This document shows positions 36,590-43,836 of a DNA stretch of 64,000 nucleotides, in pieces (positions within the stretch are counted from its first letter, which is position 1; each line of letters begins with the position of its first letter). The notes beneath the pieces are model-generated. The model worked only from the letters and a program-made list of their open reading frames with translations, searched no databases and was not told the DNA's origin. This stretch comes from JAUIAI01 sp041396585 (GTDB lineage Bacteria > Pseudomonadota > Gammaproteobacteria > Burkholderiales > Burkholderiaceae_E): the NCBI GenBank assembly GCA_041396585.1, contig JAWKYG010000002.1, forward strand, positions 248,001 to 312,000. Reading direction: 5' to 3'. The position numbers and the translations under genes are program-made.

Positions 36590-37723
36590 ATGCGAATCCT
36601 GTCCTCGTATTTCGCGCGCGAGATATTTTCGGCGGTGGCCTTCGTGCTCGCCGGCTTTCTCGCCCTGTTCTCGTTTTTCGACTTCATCTCCGAGCTCGAA
36701 GACATCGGGCGGGGCCAGTACGAGCTGGCACAGGCTTTGGCCTTCGTGTTGCTGAGTCTGCCCAACCACATCTATGAGCTGATGCCGATCGCCGCGTTGA
36801 TCGGCACGATCTATGCGCTCGCCCAGTTCGCGTCGAGTTCCGAGTTCACGGCGATGCGCGCAGCCGGTCTGGGCCGGCTCAAGGCAATGCGTGCGCTGCT
36901 TCGCGTCGGGCTCGTGCTGGCCGCAGTGACTGCCATGGTCGGCGAGATCGTCGCACCTCCGGCCGAGAAGCTCGCGCAGGATGTGCGCCTGGGGGCCATG
37001 GGAGGTCAGGTCACCGGTCAGTTCCGCTCGGGCATCTGGATCAAAGACACCTTGCGCGATGACCAGGACAAGGTCGCATTGCGCCGCTTCGTGAATATCT
37101 CGCAGATGAGCCCGGGAGGCGCGCTCCAGCGGGTGCGCATCTTCGAGTTCGATCCCGATCTGAAGTTGCAGAGGATCATCTGGGCACCCACCGGAGACTT
37201 CGTGGGGGCCGATCGCTGGCAGCTCAATGACACCGCCGCGCTGAGCATTCGCGGCGCGGCCGGGCAGGGTGGGGAGCAGGCGATACGCGTGCGTCGCGAG
37301 AGCATTGGTCAGATGTCCTGGGCGTCACAGCTGACGCCCGACATTCTTGCGGTGATGGCACTCTCACCCGATCGGATGTCCGCCTGGAATCTGCGCGAAT
37401 ATGTCATGCACCTGACCGCCAATCAGCAAGACGCCAGCCGCTACGAGATCGCCATGTGGAAGAAGGTCGTGTATCCGCTGGCGGTGCTGGTGATGATGGC
37501 CCTGGCCCTGCCTTTCGCCTATCTGCATGCGCGTGCCGGCAGCATTGGTTACAAGGTGTTCGCGGGCATCATGCTTGGCGTGGCGTTTCATTTTCTGAAT
37601 GGATTGTTTTCGCATCTCGGGTTGTTGAACACCTGGCCGCCCTGGTTGGCGGTGAGTATTCCGAGCGTTGCTGCGCTGCTCATCGCCTTATTCATGCTGT
37701 ATCGCGTCGGTAGCGCGCGTTGA
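36590..37723 (+). CDS. lptG: LPS export ABC transporter permease LptG
   Basis: A 377-residue partner of LptF in the LptB2FG LPS extractor. N-terminal ILSSYFAREIFSAVAFVLAGFLALFSFFDF, the coupling region YALAQFASSSEFTAMRAAGL, and the C-terminal helices ALPFAYLHARAGSIGYKVFAGI are characteristic. Same strand and 3 bases from lptF. A strong terminator lies about 190 bases downstream. Confidence 0.95.
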   Translation: MRILSSYFAREIFSAVAFVLAGFLALFSFFDFISELEDIGRGQYELAQALAFVLLSLPNHIYELMPIAALIGTIYALAQFASSSEFTAMRAAGLGRLKAMRALLRVGLVLAAVTAMVGEIVAPPAEKLAQDVRLGAMGGQVTGQFRSGIWIKDTLRDDQDKVALRRFVNISQMSPGGALQRVRIFEFDPDLKLQRIIWAPTGDFVGADRWQLNDTAALSIRGAAGQGGEQAIRVRRESIGQMSWASQLTPDILAVMALSPDRMSAWNLREYVMHLTANQQDASRYEIAMWKKVVYPLAVLVMMALALPFAYLHARAGSIGYKVFAGIMLGVAFHFLNGLFSHLGLLNTWPPWLAVSIPSVAALLIALFMLYRVGSAR

Positions 37724-37841
37724 GCTGTTTTGTGTTGCGTTGCAGCATCTCTGGCCAGGCTGTCCGGGCTGACGGTACGAGGCGCGCAGCGGTGAAAAAA
37801 ACCGTTTACTTCATGTTTCTTCTTGATTACGATTTCGCTGT

Positions 37842-37933
37842 CTTGATTCATGGCGTTCGCCTGAATCAAGAATCGAGGAGGAGGAGAGGCAGCCTAGCTG
37901 CCATTTGGGGCGCACCTTTGGTGCGCCTTTTTT
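37842..37933 (+). ncRNA. Candidate small RNA with three stem-loops
   Basis: Three consecutive hairpins: CTTGATTCA (37842-37850)/TGAATCAAG (37862-37870) with inner GGCG/CGCC; GGCAGC (37888-37893)/GCTGCC (37897-37902); and the terminator stem at 37909-37927. Between the first two is a purine stretch of repeated GGA (37875-37889). An 86-codon frame across it is interrupted by these structures and has no recognisable protein features. No promoter was identified, so it might be only the lptG 3' UTR. Confidence 0.4.
37909..37933 (+). terminator. Rho-independent terminator
   Basis: GGCGCACC (37909-37916), loop TTT, GGTGCGCC (37920-37927), then TTTTTT. Textbook plus-strand terminator; it ends lptFG readthrough or the candidate small RNA. 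Confidence 0.93.
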
Positions 37934-37997
37934 CTTGGCACGGTTTGCTGATCGAAAAGCGTCTTCAGGCGCCGCGGTGAACGCCTGTCTCGCGGCC

Positions 37998-38483
37998 TCA
38001 GCCGCGACGCACGATCACCAGCACGAAGGCCGACACCAGAATCACAAGGCTGGCCAGCCATCCGCTGCGTGCGGCAAGGCGGGTCGTGTCCTCGGCCAGG
38101 ATCGGCGGCATACCGTCTCCCGGCAGCCGCCCGAGCGCGATGCGCGGTGGCAGATCACGATCTTCGAATGTCGACTGAGGCAGGGGCACCTGCCAGCCGC
38201 GAATGTCCGGGTCGCGCAAAGACGCCAGACGTACTGCGCGCGCATGTTCCGCGATCTGGCCCATGACCACCGCGTGCATCAGTGGGCGGGTGTCGGGGTA
38301 GAGTAAGGCGTCGAGTTCGCGGTTCAAGCGTGCGTCAAATCGCTCGACCGGAACTATGGCCGCCCAGTGTGCGAGCCGGCTCGCGATCGGGGCTCCCCAA
38401 GAGGTACTTGCGGTGACCAAGATCACACAGGTACTGATCGACATTGCAACCAGGAACAGGCTGACGGCATTTTTGATTTTCAT
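37998..38483 (-). CDS. Hypothetical membrane protein with two TM helices
   Basis: A 161-residue protein. N-terminal helix NAVSLFLVAMSISTCVILVTA (about 5-25), a roughly 110-residue soluble region presumably in the periplasm with no recognised motif (VERFDARLNRELDALLYPDTRP), and a C-terminal helix LASLVILVSAFVLVIVRRG. No family assigned. It is isolated on the minus strand between the lptG terminator and the tRNA gene. Confidence 0.55.
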   Translation of the reverse strand: MKIKNAVSLFLVAMSISTCVILVTASTSWGAPIASRLAHWAAIVPVERFDARLNRELDALLYPDTRPLMHAVVMGQIAEHARAVRLASLRDPDIRGWQVPLPQSTFEDRDLPPRIALGRLPGDGMPPILAEDTTRLAARSGWLASLVILVSAFVLVIVRRG

Positions 38484-38679
38484 GATTCCTCCCAGAGGGA
38501 GTGGTCATGCAAGTCTGGTGCCAGCTATGTAAGCCAATTGAAATCAATGATTTATGGCTGGGCACCATGCCGAATCCGCGGCACCGTCAAGGATGCCGAC
38601 ACCTGCACAGCCGAACGTGGCCGGCGGACAGCCGCGCACACCGAGGCTGCCCGCCGACATGGGGCGCGGCGTAATCGGA

Positions 38680-38685
38680 TATAAT
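38680..38685 (+). promoter_or_regulatory. -10 element of the tRNA-Ala gene
   Basis: A perfect TATAAT lies 27 bases before the mature tRNA 5' end, giving a leader of about 20 bases. No good -35 hexamer at the standard distance (GACA near 38656 is the best). Confidence 0.6.
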
Positions 38686-38712
38686 TTCGCGCTTGCTGTT
38701 GATCAGGCACGT

Positions 38713-38788
<76 letters not shown>

Positions 38789-38795
38789 TACACAA

Positions 38796-38823
38796 GGGCT
38801 CGGAAAATCTCCGGGCCCTTTTT
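38796..38823 (+). terminator. Rho-independent terminator of tRNA-Ala
   Basis: GGGCTCGG (38796-38803), loop AAAATCT, CCGGGCCC (38811-38818; one T-G pair), then a run of five T. It begins 7 bases after the tRNA CCA end. Confidence 0.9.
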
Positions 38824-38883
38824 CTTGCCTGAAATCCCCGCGCCACGCGGGGTTCCGGTTACTTGTGCTGCGGGTGGTTATCA

Positions 38884-38907
38884 GCCGAAAAGCCCGAAAT
38901 CGGCCAC
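38884..38907. repeat. Left copy of imperfect 24-bp direct repeat (candidate element boundary)
   Basis: GCCGAAAA-N4-GAAATCGGCCAC. It matches 20 of 24 bases, ungapped, with 47241-47264. The two copies bracket the serine-recombinase gene block. Role as an attachment site is inferred. Confidence 0.45.
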
Positions 38908-39105
38908 TTTCTCGGCCAGAGCCGTCTCTGTTCTCCGTTTGTCCTGCGGGTAGGCGCAGATGGCGGTCTAGCAAAATCAACAACTTACGCGCGCCAGTTT
39001 ATCGTCAACCATGACCGCCGGTCAGGCATCGAACACAGTCAGAGCATCTCCCGCAGCACCCCCAACCGGTGGTCAGCGCGTGAACGTGGGGCCCTTGCAG
39101 CGAAA

Positions 39106-39480
39106 ATGTCGACGATGACCAACAAGAAGAAAATCGCTGCCGATCTGCAGTCTGCGCTATCTGGCCAAAGCCCACTGAGTATCGATCTGTACGTGGAAGT
39201 TCTGGCCGACTACGAGGACGAGCTCAAGGCCTCGCTGGACAAAGACGCCGATGACGCCCTGCTGTGTATGCTGGCGGACGACGGTGACGTGGCGATGATG
39301 GTCATCGACTGGGATGGCAGCATCTACCGGAATGAAAACGCGTTGAAAAAGCTGCAGGCCATGTGGCGGCACAGCTTTGAGATCAATGTGCAGACCCTCG
39401 TGCCCATCCTCAGTGACCACATCAGCCAGAAAAATCTGGGGGTAGCAGGCATCAAGTGGCTGCCCGCATCCAGCGGTTGA
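39106..39480 (+). CDS. Small acidic hypothetical protein
   Basis: A 124-residue protein (start 39106; ATG 39115 also possible). N-terminal KKKIAADLQSAL is followed by an acidic helical region (LADYEDELKASLDKDADDALLCML) and VAMMVIDWDGSIYRNENALKKL. No family recognised. It is the only plus-strand gene in the first half of the island and converges with the recombinase cassette, 26 bases from the next stop. Such isolated cargo genes at element ends are often accessory; function unknown. Confidence 0.55.
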   Translation: MSTMTNKKKIAADLQSALSGQSPLSIDLYVEVLADYEDELKASLDKDADDALLCMLADDGDVAMMVIDWDGSIYRNENALKKLQAMWRHSFEINVQTLVPILSDHISQKNLGVAGIKWLPASSG

Positions 39481-39506
39481 AGCGGGCTGATGAACGGCGG
39501 TTCTGG

Positions 39507-39959
39507 TTACGAATCGAATGCCACCACCACCTCCCGCTGCGCCACCCAGTCAGTCGGCAGCGGGTTCCGCTGGAACCACAGCAGGCTCATGCACCGGGGC
39601 TGCTGCCCGGCCAGGATGCTCTGGATGATGGCGGGCTCCAGCAGGGTTAGGCGGAGCAGTTCGTTGACCGTCGAGTGGTGCAGGCCTTCGCGCTGGGCGA
39701 TCTCGCTGCCGCTGCCGACCACGCCGTCGTCGAGCAATTGCTGCCAGTAGAAGGTCCGCGTCAGCGCCACGAGCAAGGGCTGGTCAATCTGGCTGGCAAC
39801 TTTGCCTGGTGACTCGGCCTGGCCATCGGGCCGCACCACGACCTTGCTGGCGCCGCGTTTGCGGATCTTCAGCGGGATGAAGGTGGACAGCTTGACTTGC
39901 CCGCCATCCCGGCGTTCGCGGGCGACGGGGCCACCCAAGGTCTGCACTTTTGGCTTCAT
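39507..39959 (-). CDS. Recombinase-associated HTH protein
   Basis: A 150-residue protein from the ATG at 39959, overlapping the recombinase stop by 4 bases. A basic N-terminal half (STFIPLKIRKRGASKVVV) is followed by a probable helix-turn-helix (SEIAQREGLHHSTVNELLRLT, about 92-112). The frame extends upstream, but only this start fits the overlap. Third gene of the DUF2924-recombinase-HTH cassette. A DNA-binding accessory or directionality role is plausible but not shown. Confidence 0.75.
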   Translation of the reverse strand: MKPKVQTLGGPVARERRDGGQVKLSTFIPLKIRKRGASKVVVRPDGQAESPGKVASQIDQPLLVALTRTFYWQQLLDDGVVGSGSEIAQREGLHHSTVNELLRLTLLEPAIIQSILAGQQPRCMSLLWFQRNPLPTDWVAQREVVVAFDS

Positions 39960-41317
39960 GCCTCCACCTCCTGCTGCTCCCATTCCTGCAATTCCGCGCC
40001 AATCGTGCCGGGCATCAGCTCGCCCGCCAGTTCTTGCCAGCCCTGATCGCGCCAGATGATTTCCAAGCCGCCGTCCGCAATCACAGCCCGCTCGATCAGC
40101 AACTGCGCCAACCGGCACTGCTCGACCGGGAACAGTTGCCGCCACAGGTTGGCGAGATTGCGCATCGGCAGCACGACCTGCGGCTCGGTCAGATCAGGCC
40201 CGATGTGCTGCATCCGGTCCCACACCGATTGCACGATGTGCGGGGCCGACAGCGCCGCCACGATTTGCTGGGTCACCAATTCCTCGATGGGCGCCGCCGG
40301 TAGTGGGCCGTGCTGACTGGCCCACGCGCCAAAGCGCCGGTGTTCGATCGGGCTGTAGTAGCGGTAGGTCTTGCCCTTCTTGACGGTGTAGCTGGGCACC
40401 AGCCGTTCGCCATCGGGCGTGAACAGCAGGCCACGCAGCAGCACCGGTTCACTCTGGCGGTCCTTGGTCTCGCGCCGCCGTTCGATGCCATCAGTGGCGA
40501 TCAGTGCGTGCACGGCATCCCACTGCGCTTGCGTCACGATGGCCTGATGCTGGCCGGGGAAGGACTGCCCCTTGTGGACGATCTCGCCCAGGTACATCCG
40601 GTTGTTCAGCATCTTGTAGATGGTCTGCTTGGTGAAGGGCTTGCCGCCCTTGGTGACCACGCCTTCTGCGCCGTAGGCCTTGGCCATCAGCGTGGCCGAG
40701 CGCACGGTCACGAAGTCATCAAAGATGCGGAGCACCAGGGCAGCCTCGGTTTCATTGATCACCAGCAGCCTGTCGCGCACGTCATACCCCAGCGGTAGCG
40801 GCCCACCCATCCACATTCCCTTGGCCTTGCTGGCGGCGATCTTGTCGCGGATGCGCTCGCCGGTGACCTCGCGTTCGAACTGCGCGAAGGACAGCAGCAC
40901 GTTGAGCATCAGCCGCCCCATCGAGGTGGCCGAGTTGATCTGCTGCGTGACGGCGCTGAAGCTGACCCGGTGGCGGTCGAACACATCGACCATCCGCACA
41001 AAATCCGCCAGCGAGCGGGATAGGCGGTCGATTTTGTAGACGACCACGATGTCGATCTTGCCCATCTGAATGTCCACCATCAGGCGTCTGAGAGCTGGCC
41101 GGTCCATATTGCCGCCGGAGAAACCGCCATCGTCGTAGTCGTCGCCAACAGCGATCCAGCCCTCGTGGCTCTGGCTCTTGATGAAAGCGTGCCCGGCTTC
41201 CTTCTGGGCATCGATGGAATTGAAGGACTGGCCCAGCCGTTCGTCGCTGGAGACACGGCAGTACACCGCGCAGCGCCGCATTGGTGTGCTCTGTGGCACA
41301 AGCAGGGACGCGTTCAT
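39956..41317 (-). CDS. Large serine recombinase
   Basis: A 453-residue site-specific recombinase. The resolvase catalytic domain (about 13-155) has the nucleophile Ser in CAVYCRVSSDE and IDRLSRSLADFVRMVDVFD, with the conserved RLMLNVLLSFAQFEREVTGERIRDK. It is followed by a Recombinase domain (LGYDVRDRLLVINETEAAL) and a C-terminal region. The usual zinc-ribbon cysteines are not evident in the residues I can see, so the protein may use a Cys-poor version. Overlaps DUF2924 by 4 bases. It is the likely integrase of the surrounding element. Confidence 0.92.
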   Translation of the reverse strand: MNASLLVPQSTPMRRCAVYCRVSSDERLGQSFNSIDAQKEAGHAFIKSQSHEGWIAVGDDYDDGGFSGGNMDRPALRRLMVDIQMGKIDIVVVYKIDRLSRSLADFVRMVDVFDRHRVSFSAVTQQINSATSMGRLMLNVLLSFAQFEREVTGERIRDKIAASKAKGMWMGGPLPLGYDVRDRLLVINETEAALVLRIFDDFVTVRSATLMAKAYGAEGVVTKGGKPFTKQTIYKMLNNRMYLGEIVHKGQSFPGQHQAIVTQAQWDAVHALIATDGIERRRETKDRQSEPVLLRGLLFTPDGERLVPSYTVKKGKTYRYYSPIEHRRFGAWASQHGPLPAAPIEELVTQQIVAALSAPHIVQSVWDRMQHIGPDLTEPQVVLPMRNLANLWRQLFPVEQCRLAQLLIERAVIADGGLEIIWRDQGWQELAGELMPGTIGAELQEWEQQEVEA

Positions 41318-41775
41318 TGACCATCCCCCTTGCCATCGCGCAGACCAAAGAACTTCGGCCCGTTCCAGCGCGTGCCGGTGATGTGGCGGGCCGCCGCCGA
41401 CAGGCTCTTGAACACCTGGCTATCCAGGGCATACAGACCATCGGGCGTGACCGTCACGCGATACTCGCGTTCATCCCATTCCCGGATCAGCGTGGTGCCG
41501 GGCATCAGGAGGGTCTGCGCGCTGCGCCCGGCGGCCGACTTGATCTTGGAATGCTTGGCACCGGCCTCAACCAGCATCTTGCGGATGTTGGTGAGCAGTG
41601 CGCCGTAGGTCAGCTCCTGGATGCGGTAGGCCAGACGCGATTCGACGTAATTGCGATTGCGATGGCTGGGCCGCCGGGGAAAGTGCTGATCCCACAGCGC
41701 CCAGAGGTCAGGCATTGGCAGGGAGGGCAGCGCCGCCAACTGTGCCGAGATGGTGTGTTGCTGTTCGGCGGCCAT
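41314..41775 (-). CDS. DUF2924 family protein
   Basis: A 153-residue protein. N-terminal LAALPSLPMPDLWALWDQHFPRRPS and RNRNYVESRLAYRIQELTYG, then a C-terminal TLIREWDEREYRVTVTPDGL segment, match DUF2924 proteins that typically precede serine recombinases in integrated elements. Start from the ATG at 41775. Its stop overlaps the recombinase start. Molecular function unknown; probably part of the recombination unit. Confidence 0.85.
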   Translation of the reverse strand: MAAEQQHTISAQLAALPSLPMPDLWALWDQHFPRRPSHRNRNYVESRLAYRIQELTYGALLTNIRKMLVEAGAKHSKIKSAAGRSAQTLLMPGTTLIREWDEREYRVTVTPDGLYALDSQVFKSLSAAARHITGTRWNGPKFFGLRDGKGDGQ

Positions 41776-41777
41776 CC

Positions 41778-41963
41778 TCAGTCCTCCCATATCGCGGTGC
41801 CACAGAGCGTGATCCACAGGCGGGCATCGTCAGCGGTTGCCATTTCGCGGGTGGCCACGCCACTGGCGCGGTGGGTGCCGGATTTGCCGGTGAACCAGTA
41901 GGCTTGGCCATCGTGCTGTACGCGGTAGGGCCCGAGGTGATCGAAATCGGCCTCGATGGTCAT
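41778..41963 (-). CDS. Small hypothetical protein upstream of DUF2924
   Basis: A 61-residue protein: MTIEADFDHLGPYRVQHDGQ, then a basic/Trp-containing stretch and LWITLCGTAIWED. No family recognised. Its ATG overlaps the stop of a 21-codon upstream frame (TGATG), and its stop is 2 bases before the DUF2924 start, so it is likely coupled to both. A GTG at 41966 is an alternative start. Confidence 0.6.
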   Translation of the reverse strand: MTIEADFDHLGPYRVQHDGQAYWFTGKSGTHRASGVATREMATADDARLWITLCGTAIWED

Positions 41964-42028
41964 CACGCCGCGCGGGCGCTGGTTGGTGTCACGGTAACCT
42001 GTACGCGCAGGGTTTGGTGGGTGCTCAT
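41963..42028 (-). CDS. Possible 21-residue leader peptide
   Basis: A short frame (MSTHQTLRVQVTVTPTSARA...) with GGAG 7 bases before its ATG. Its TGA overlaps the next ATG. It may serve translational coupling rather than encode a functional protein. Confidence 0.4.
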   Translation of the reverse strand: MSTHQTLRVQVTVTPTSARAA

Positions 42029-42089
42029 TGCTTTCTCCGAGAGGGGTTTGCGGACCTCCATGAACGCGCTGTGACGACCAGAAGCCAAG

Positions 42090-42518
42090 TCAAACCGCGC
42101 TCTGGTCAACGTCATCGACCTGACCTGTCGCTACATCGAAACGCTCGCCCAGCAGGGTCTGCGCACGCCCGGTGCGTTTGTCCTTGACGCCCAGGATGTA
42201 GACCTCGCCGTTCCAGACCCGGCAGGCCACGTTGGTGTCTTCAGCGTTGGCGGGAAGCAACCAGCCGGTGATGCCCTCGGGCAGTTGCAGCAGATCCTCC
42301 GGTTCGTGGATCGGCCAGCGCATCGACTCCTGGTATCGGTCGGCAAACTGCAGAATCTCTGGTGGTGTGCCGGGGAAGTTGCCTTGGCTGAGGATCGGAA
42401 TCCAGGCCAACAACTGCCCGCTGGCAAGCCAGCCATGCACGCGCTGCGCGACCTCTGGGTCGTAGTGGGCCAGTGGCTGGCCGGGGATGGTGTCGTTGTT
42501 GTTGATCGTGGTGGTCAT
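42090..42518 (-). CDS. Hypothetical protein in recombinase operon
   Basis: A 142-residue protein from the ATG at 42518 (AAGGA upstream). It contains YDPEVAQRVHGWLASGQLLAW, RYQESMRWPIHEPEDLLQLPEG, and NVACRVWNGEVYILGVKDKRTGR. I do not recognise the family. The frame extends upstream across a repeat-rich gap, which is unlikely to be coding. It sits between the coiled-coil gene and the DUF2924-recombinase cassette on the same strand. Confidence 0.6.
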   Translation of the reverse strand: MTTTINNNDTIPGQPLAHYDPEVAQRVHGWLASGQLLAWIPILSQGNFPGTPPEILQFADRYQESMRWPIHEPEDLLQLPEGITGWLLPANAEDTNVACRVWNGEVYILGVKDKRTGRAQTLLGERFDVATGQVDDVDQSAV

Positions 42519-42536
42519 TTCATTTCCTTGAAGGCT

Positions 42537-42596
42537 GGTAACCCGGCGCATCGCCGGGTGGTAACCGAGGTGGTAACTGGTAACCCCGTTTCGGGG
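42537..42596. promoter_or_regulatory. GGTAAC repeats with two hairpins
   Basis: Four GGTAAC copies at 42537, 42560, 42572 and 42579. Hairpins ACCCGGCG/CGCCGGGT (42541-42548, 42552-42559) and CCCCG/CGGGG (42584-42588, 42592-42596) lie among them, in the leader of the 142-residue gene. Likely a protein-binding or attenuation region; role unknown. Confidence 0.4.
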
Positions 42597-42687
42597 CCTG
42601 TCACTGGCGGGGCAGCGCGCTCGCGCCCCCCGTATTGCGTTTTGGCGCGGAAGGACCCAATTCGCCTGTGTGCATGTCGCGTGACGG

Positions 42688-43530
42688 TCAAGCCGCTGGC
42701 ATTTCTGCCGCCAGTGCATCGCTGGCTGCTTCGATCAGACCGCGCGGAATCTCAACCGGGAAGCGACTTTCGTCGTGGTGGTAGTTGATCTGGCGCCGGG
42801 CCGCCGAGGCGCGAGCCAGTGCGCTCATGACCGGCATCAACTGCTCGTGCAGCTCGATTTCGGCCATCGCCGCACGGCAGTGGATGAAGTGATCCCTCGC
42901 CTTGCGCACGGCATCGGGCATGCCAGCCAATTGACCTTGAATCGCATCACGCTGGCGCTCGAGTTCAACCTGCGATGCCCGGGTGATGCGTAGCTCCACC
43001 TCCAGCTTGGTCAAGGTTTCTGGCACCACGAATTCCGCTTCGGTGTCCAGCAGCGCCCGAGATGCCGACTTCGTCTCGACAGCAATGCGCGCTTCGAGGT
43101 CCGACAGCCGCTTGGCGATCTTGGTCAGTTGGCCATCGACCGTCTGCGCCTCAGCAGTGAGCGTCTCGCGCTGCGCGATCAGATCGTCAAGCTGCTTGCG
43201 GGCCAGTGCGAAGCGATCGGGGGTCAGGACCTGCTGCAGCGGACGCAGTTGGCTCTCCAGGTTGGACACCTTCGACTTGAGCCTTTCCATCCGCTGATTG
43301 GCTTCGCACAGGATGGGCCAGTGGGCTTTGGCTGCCGGTGGCGTGTTCATCGACAGAGAGCCAGCGGCATCACGCAGCCGGGTTTGCTTCTCGCGTGCCG
43401 CAGCGTGCTCGGCTTCCGCCTCTGCCAATTCGGCCTTGAGGGGCGTGAGTTCCAGATTGAGCGCGTCGTGCTCAGACTTGATCTTGTCGAGGTAGGGGTT
43501 GGATTTCTTGCTGAACGGGTTCAGTTTCAT
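42688..43530 (-). CDS. Coiled-coil hypothetical protein
   Basis: A 280-residue protein, almost wholly heptad-like: KSEHDALNLELTPLKAELAEAEAEH, LKSKVSNLESQLRPLQQ, and LTKIAKRLSDLEARI. A short non-coiled C-terminal domain (RRQINYHHDESRFPVEIPRG) follows. It begins MKLNPFSKKSNPYLDKIK, a short basic tail. No family assigned. Such coiled-coil proteins occur beside replication ATPases in mobile elements. It lies 21 bases downstream of the 94-residue gene. Confidence 0.65.
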   Translation of the reverse strand: MKLNPFSKKSNPYLDKIKSEHDALNLELTPLKAELAEAEAEHAAAREKQTRLRDAAGSLSMNTPPAAKAHWPILCEANQRMERLKSKVSNLESQLRPLQQVLTPDRFALARKQLDDLIAQRETLTAEAQTVDGQLTKIAKRLSDLEARIAVETKSASRALLDTEAEFVVPETLTKLEVELRITRASQVELERQRDAIQGQLAGMPDAVRKARDHFIHCRAAMAEIELHEQLMPVMSALARASAARRQINYHHDESRFPVEIPRGLIEAASDALAAEMPAA

Positions 43531-43551
43531 GGTGGTGGTCTCCGGGTTTGA

Positions 43552-43836
43552 TCAGGGATGGACGGGGTAATGGGTGTCGCCGGGCCGCGCAACGGTGCTG
43601 ACCCACAGGCCTGGGCCGACCTGTTTCTTGATGCCGACCGGAGCGCCGTGGCGATGCGGATGACCAGTGGCCGGCCAGTCGTTACGAGGGCTGGACTGGC
43701 CGGTCATAGCCGCGATGGCCGCGGCCAGGGGCGACCGTTGGATCGCTTCAGGGTTGGAAGGGCTGGTCTGCGGCGTGATGCCGAGAACCATGGCCCAGAT
43801 GGGATGCAAGTTGGGATTACTCACGGTGAGCTCCAT
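43552..43836 (-). CDS. Small hypothetical protein overlapping the ATPase gene
   Basis: A 94-residue protein (ELTVSNPNLHPIWAMVLGI...GPGLWVSTVARPGDTHYPVHP) with no recognised family. It starts 20 bases inside the 3' end of the upstream ATPase gene, so it is likely translationally coupled. Codon usage is not decisive. Confidence 0.5.
   Translation of the reverse strand: MELTVSNPNLHPIWAMVLGITPQTSPSNPEAIQRSPLAAAIAAMTGQSSPRNDWPATGHPHRHGAPVGIKKQVGPGLWVSTVARPGDTHYPVHP

Noticed and set aside
37720..37980. 86-codon gene after lptG
   Set aside because: It crosses three hairpins and a terminator and has no protein-like features or ribosome-binding site.
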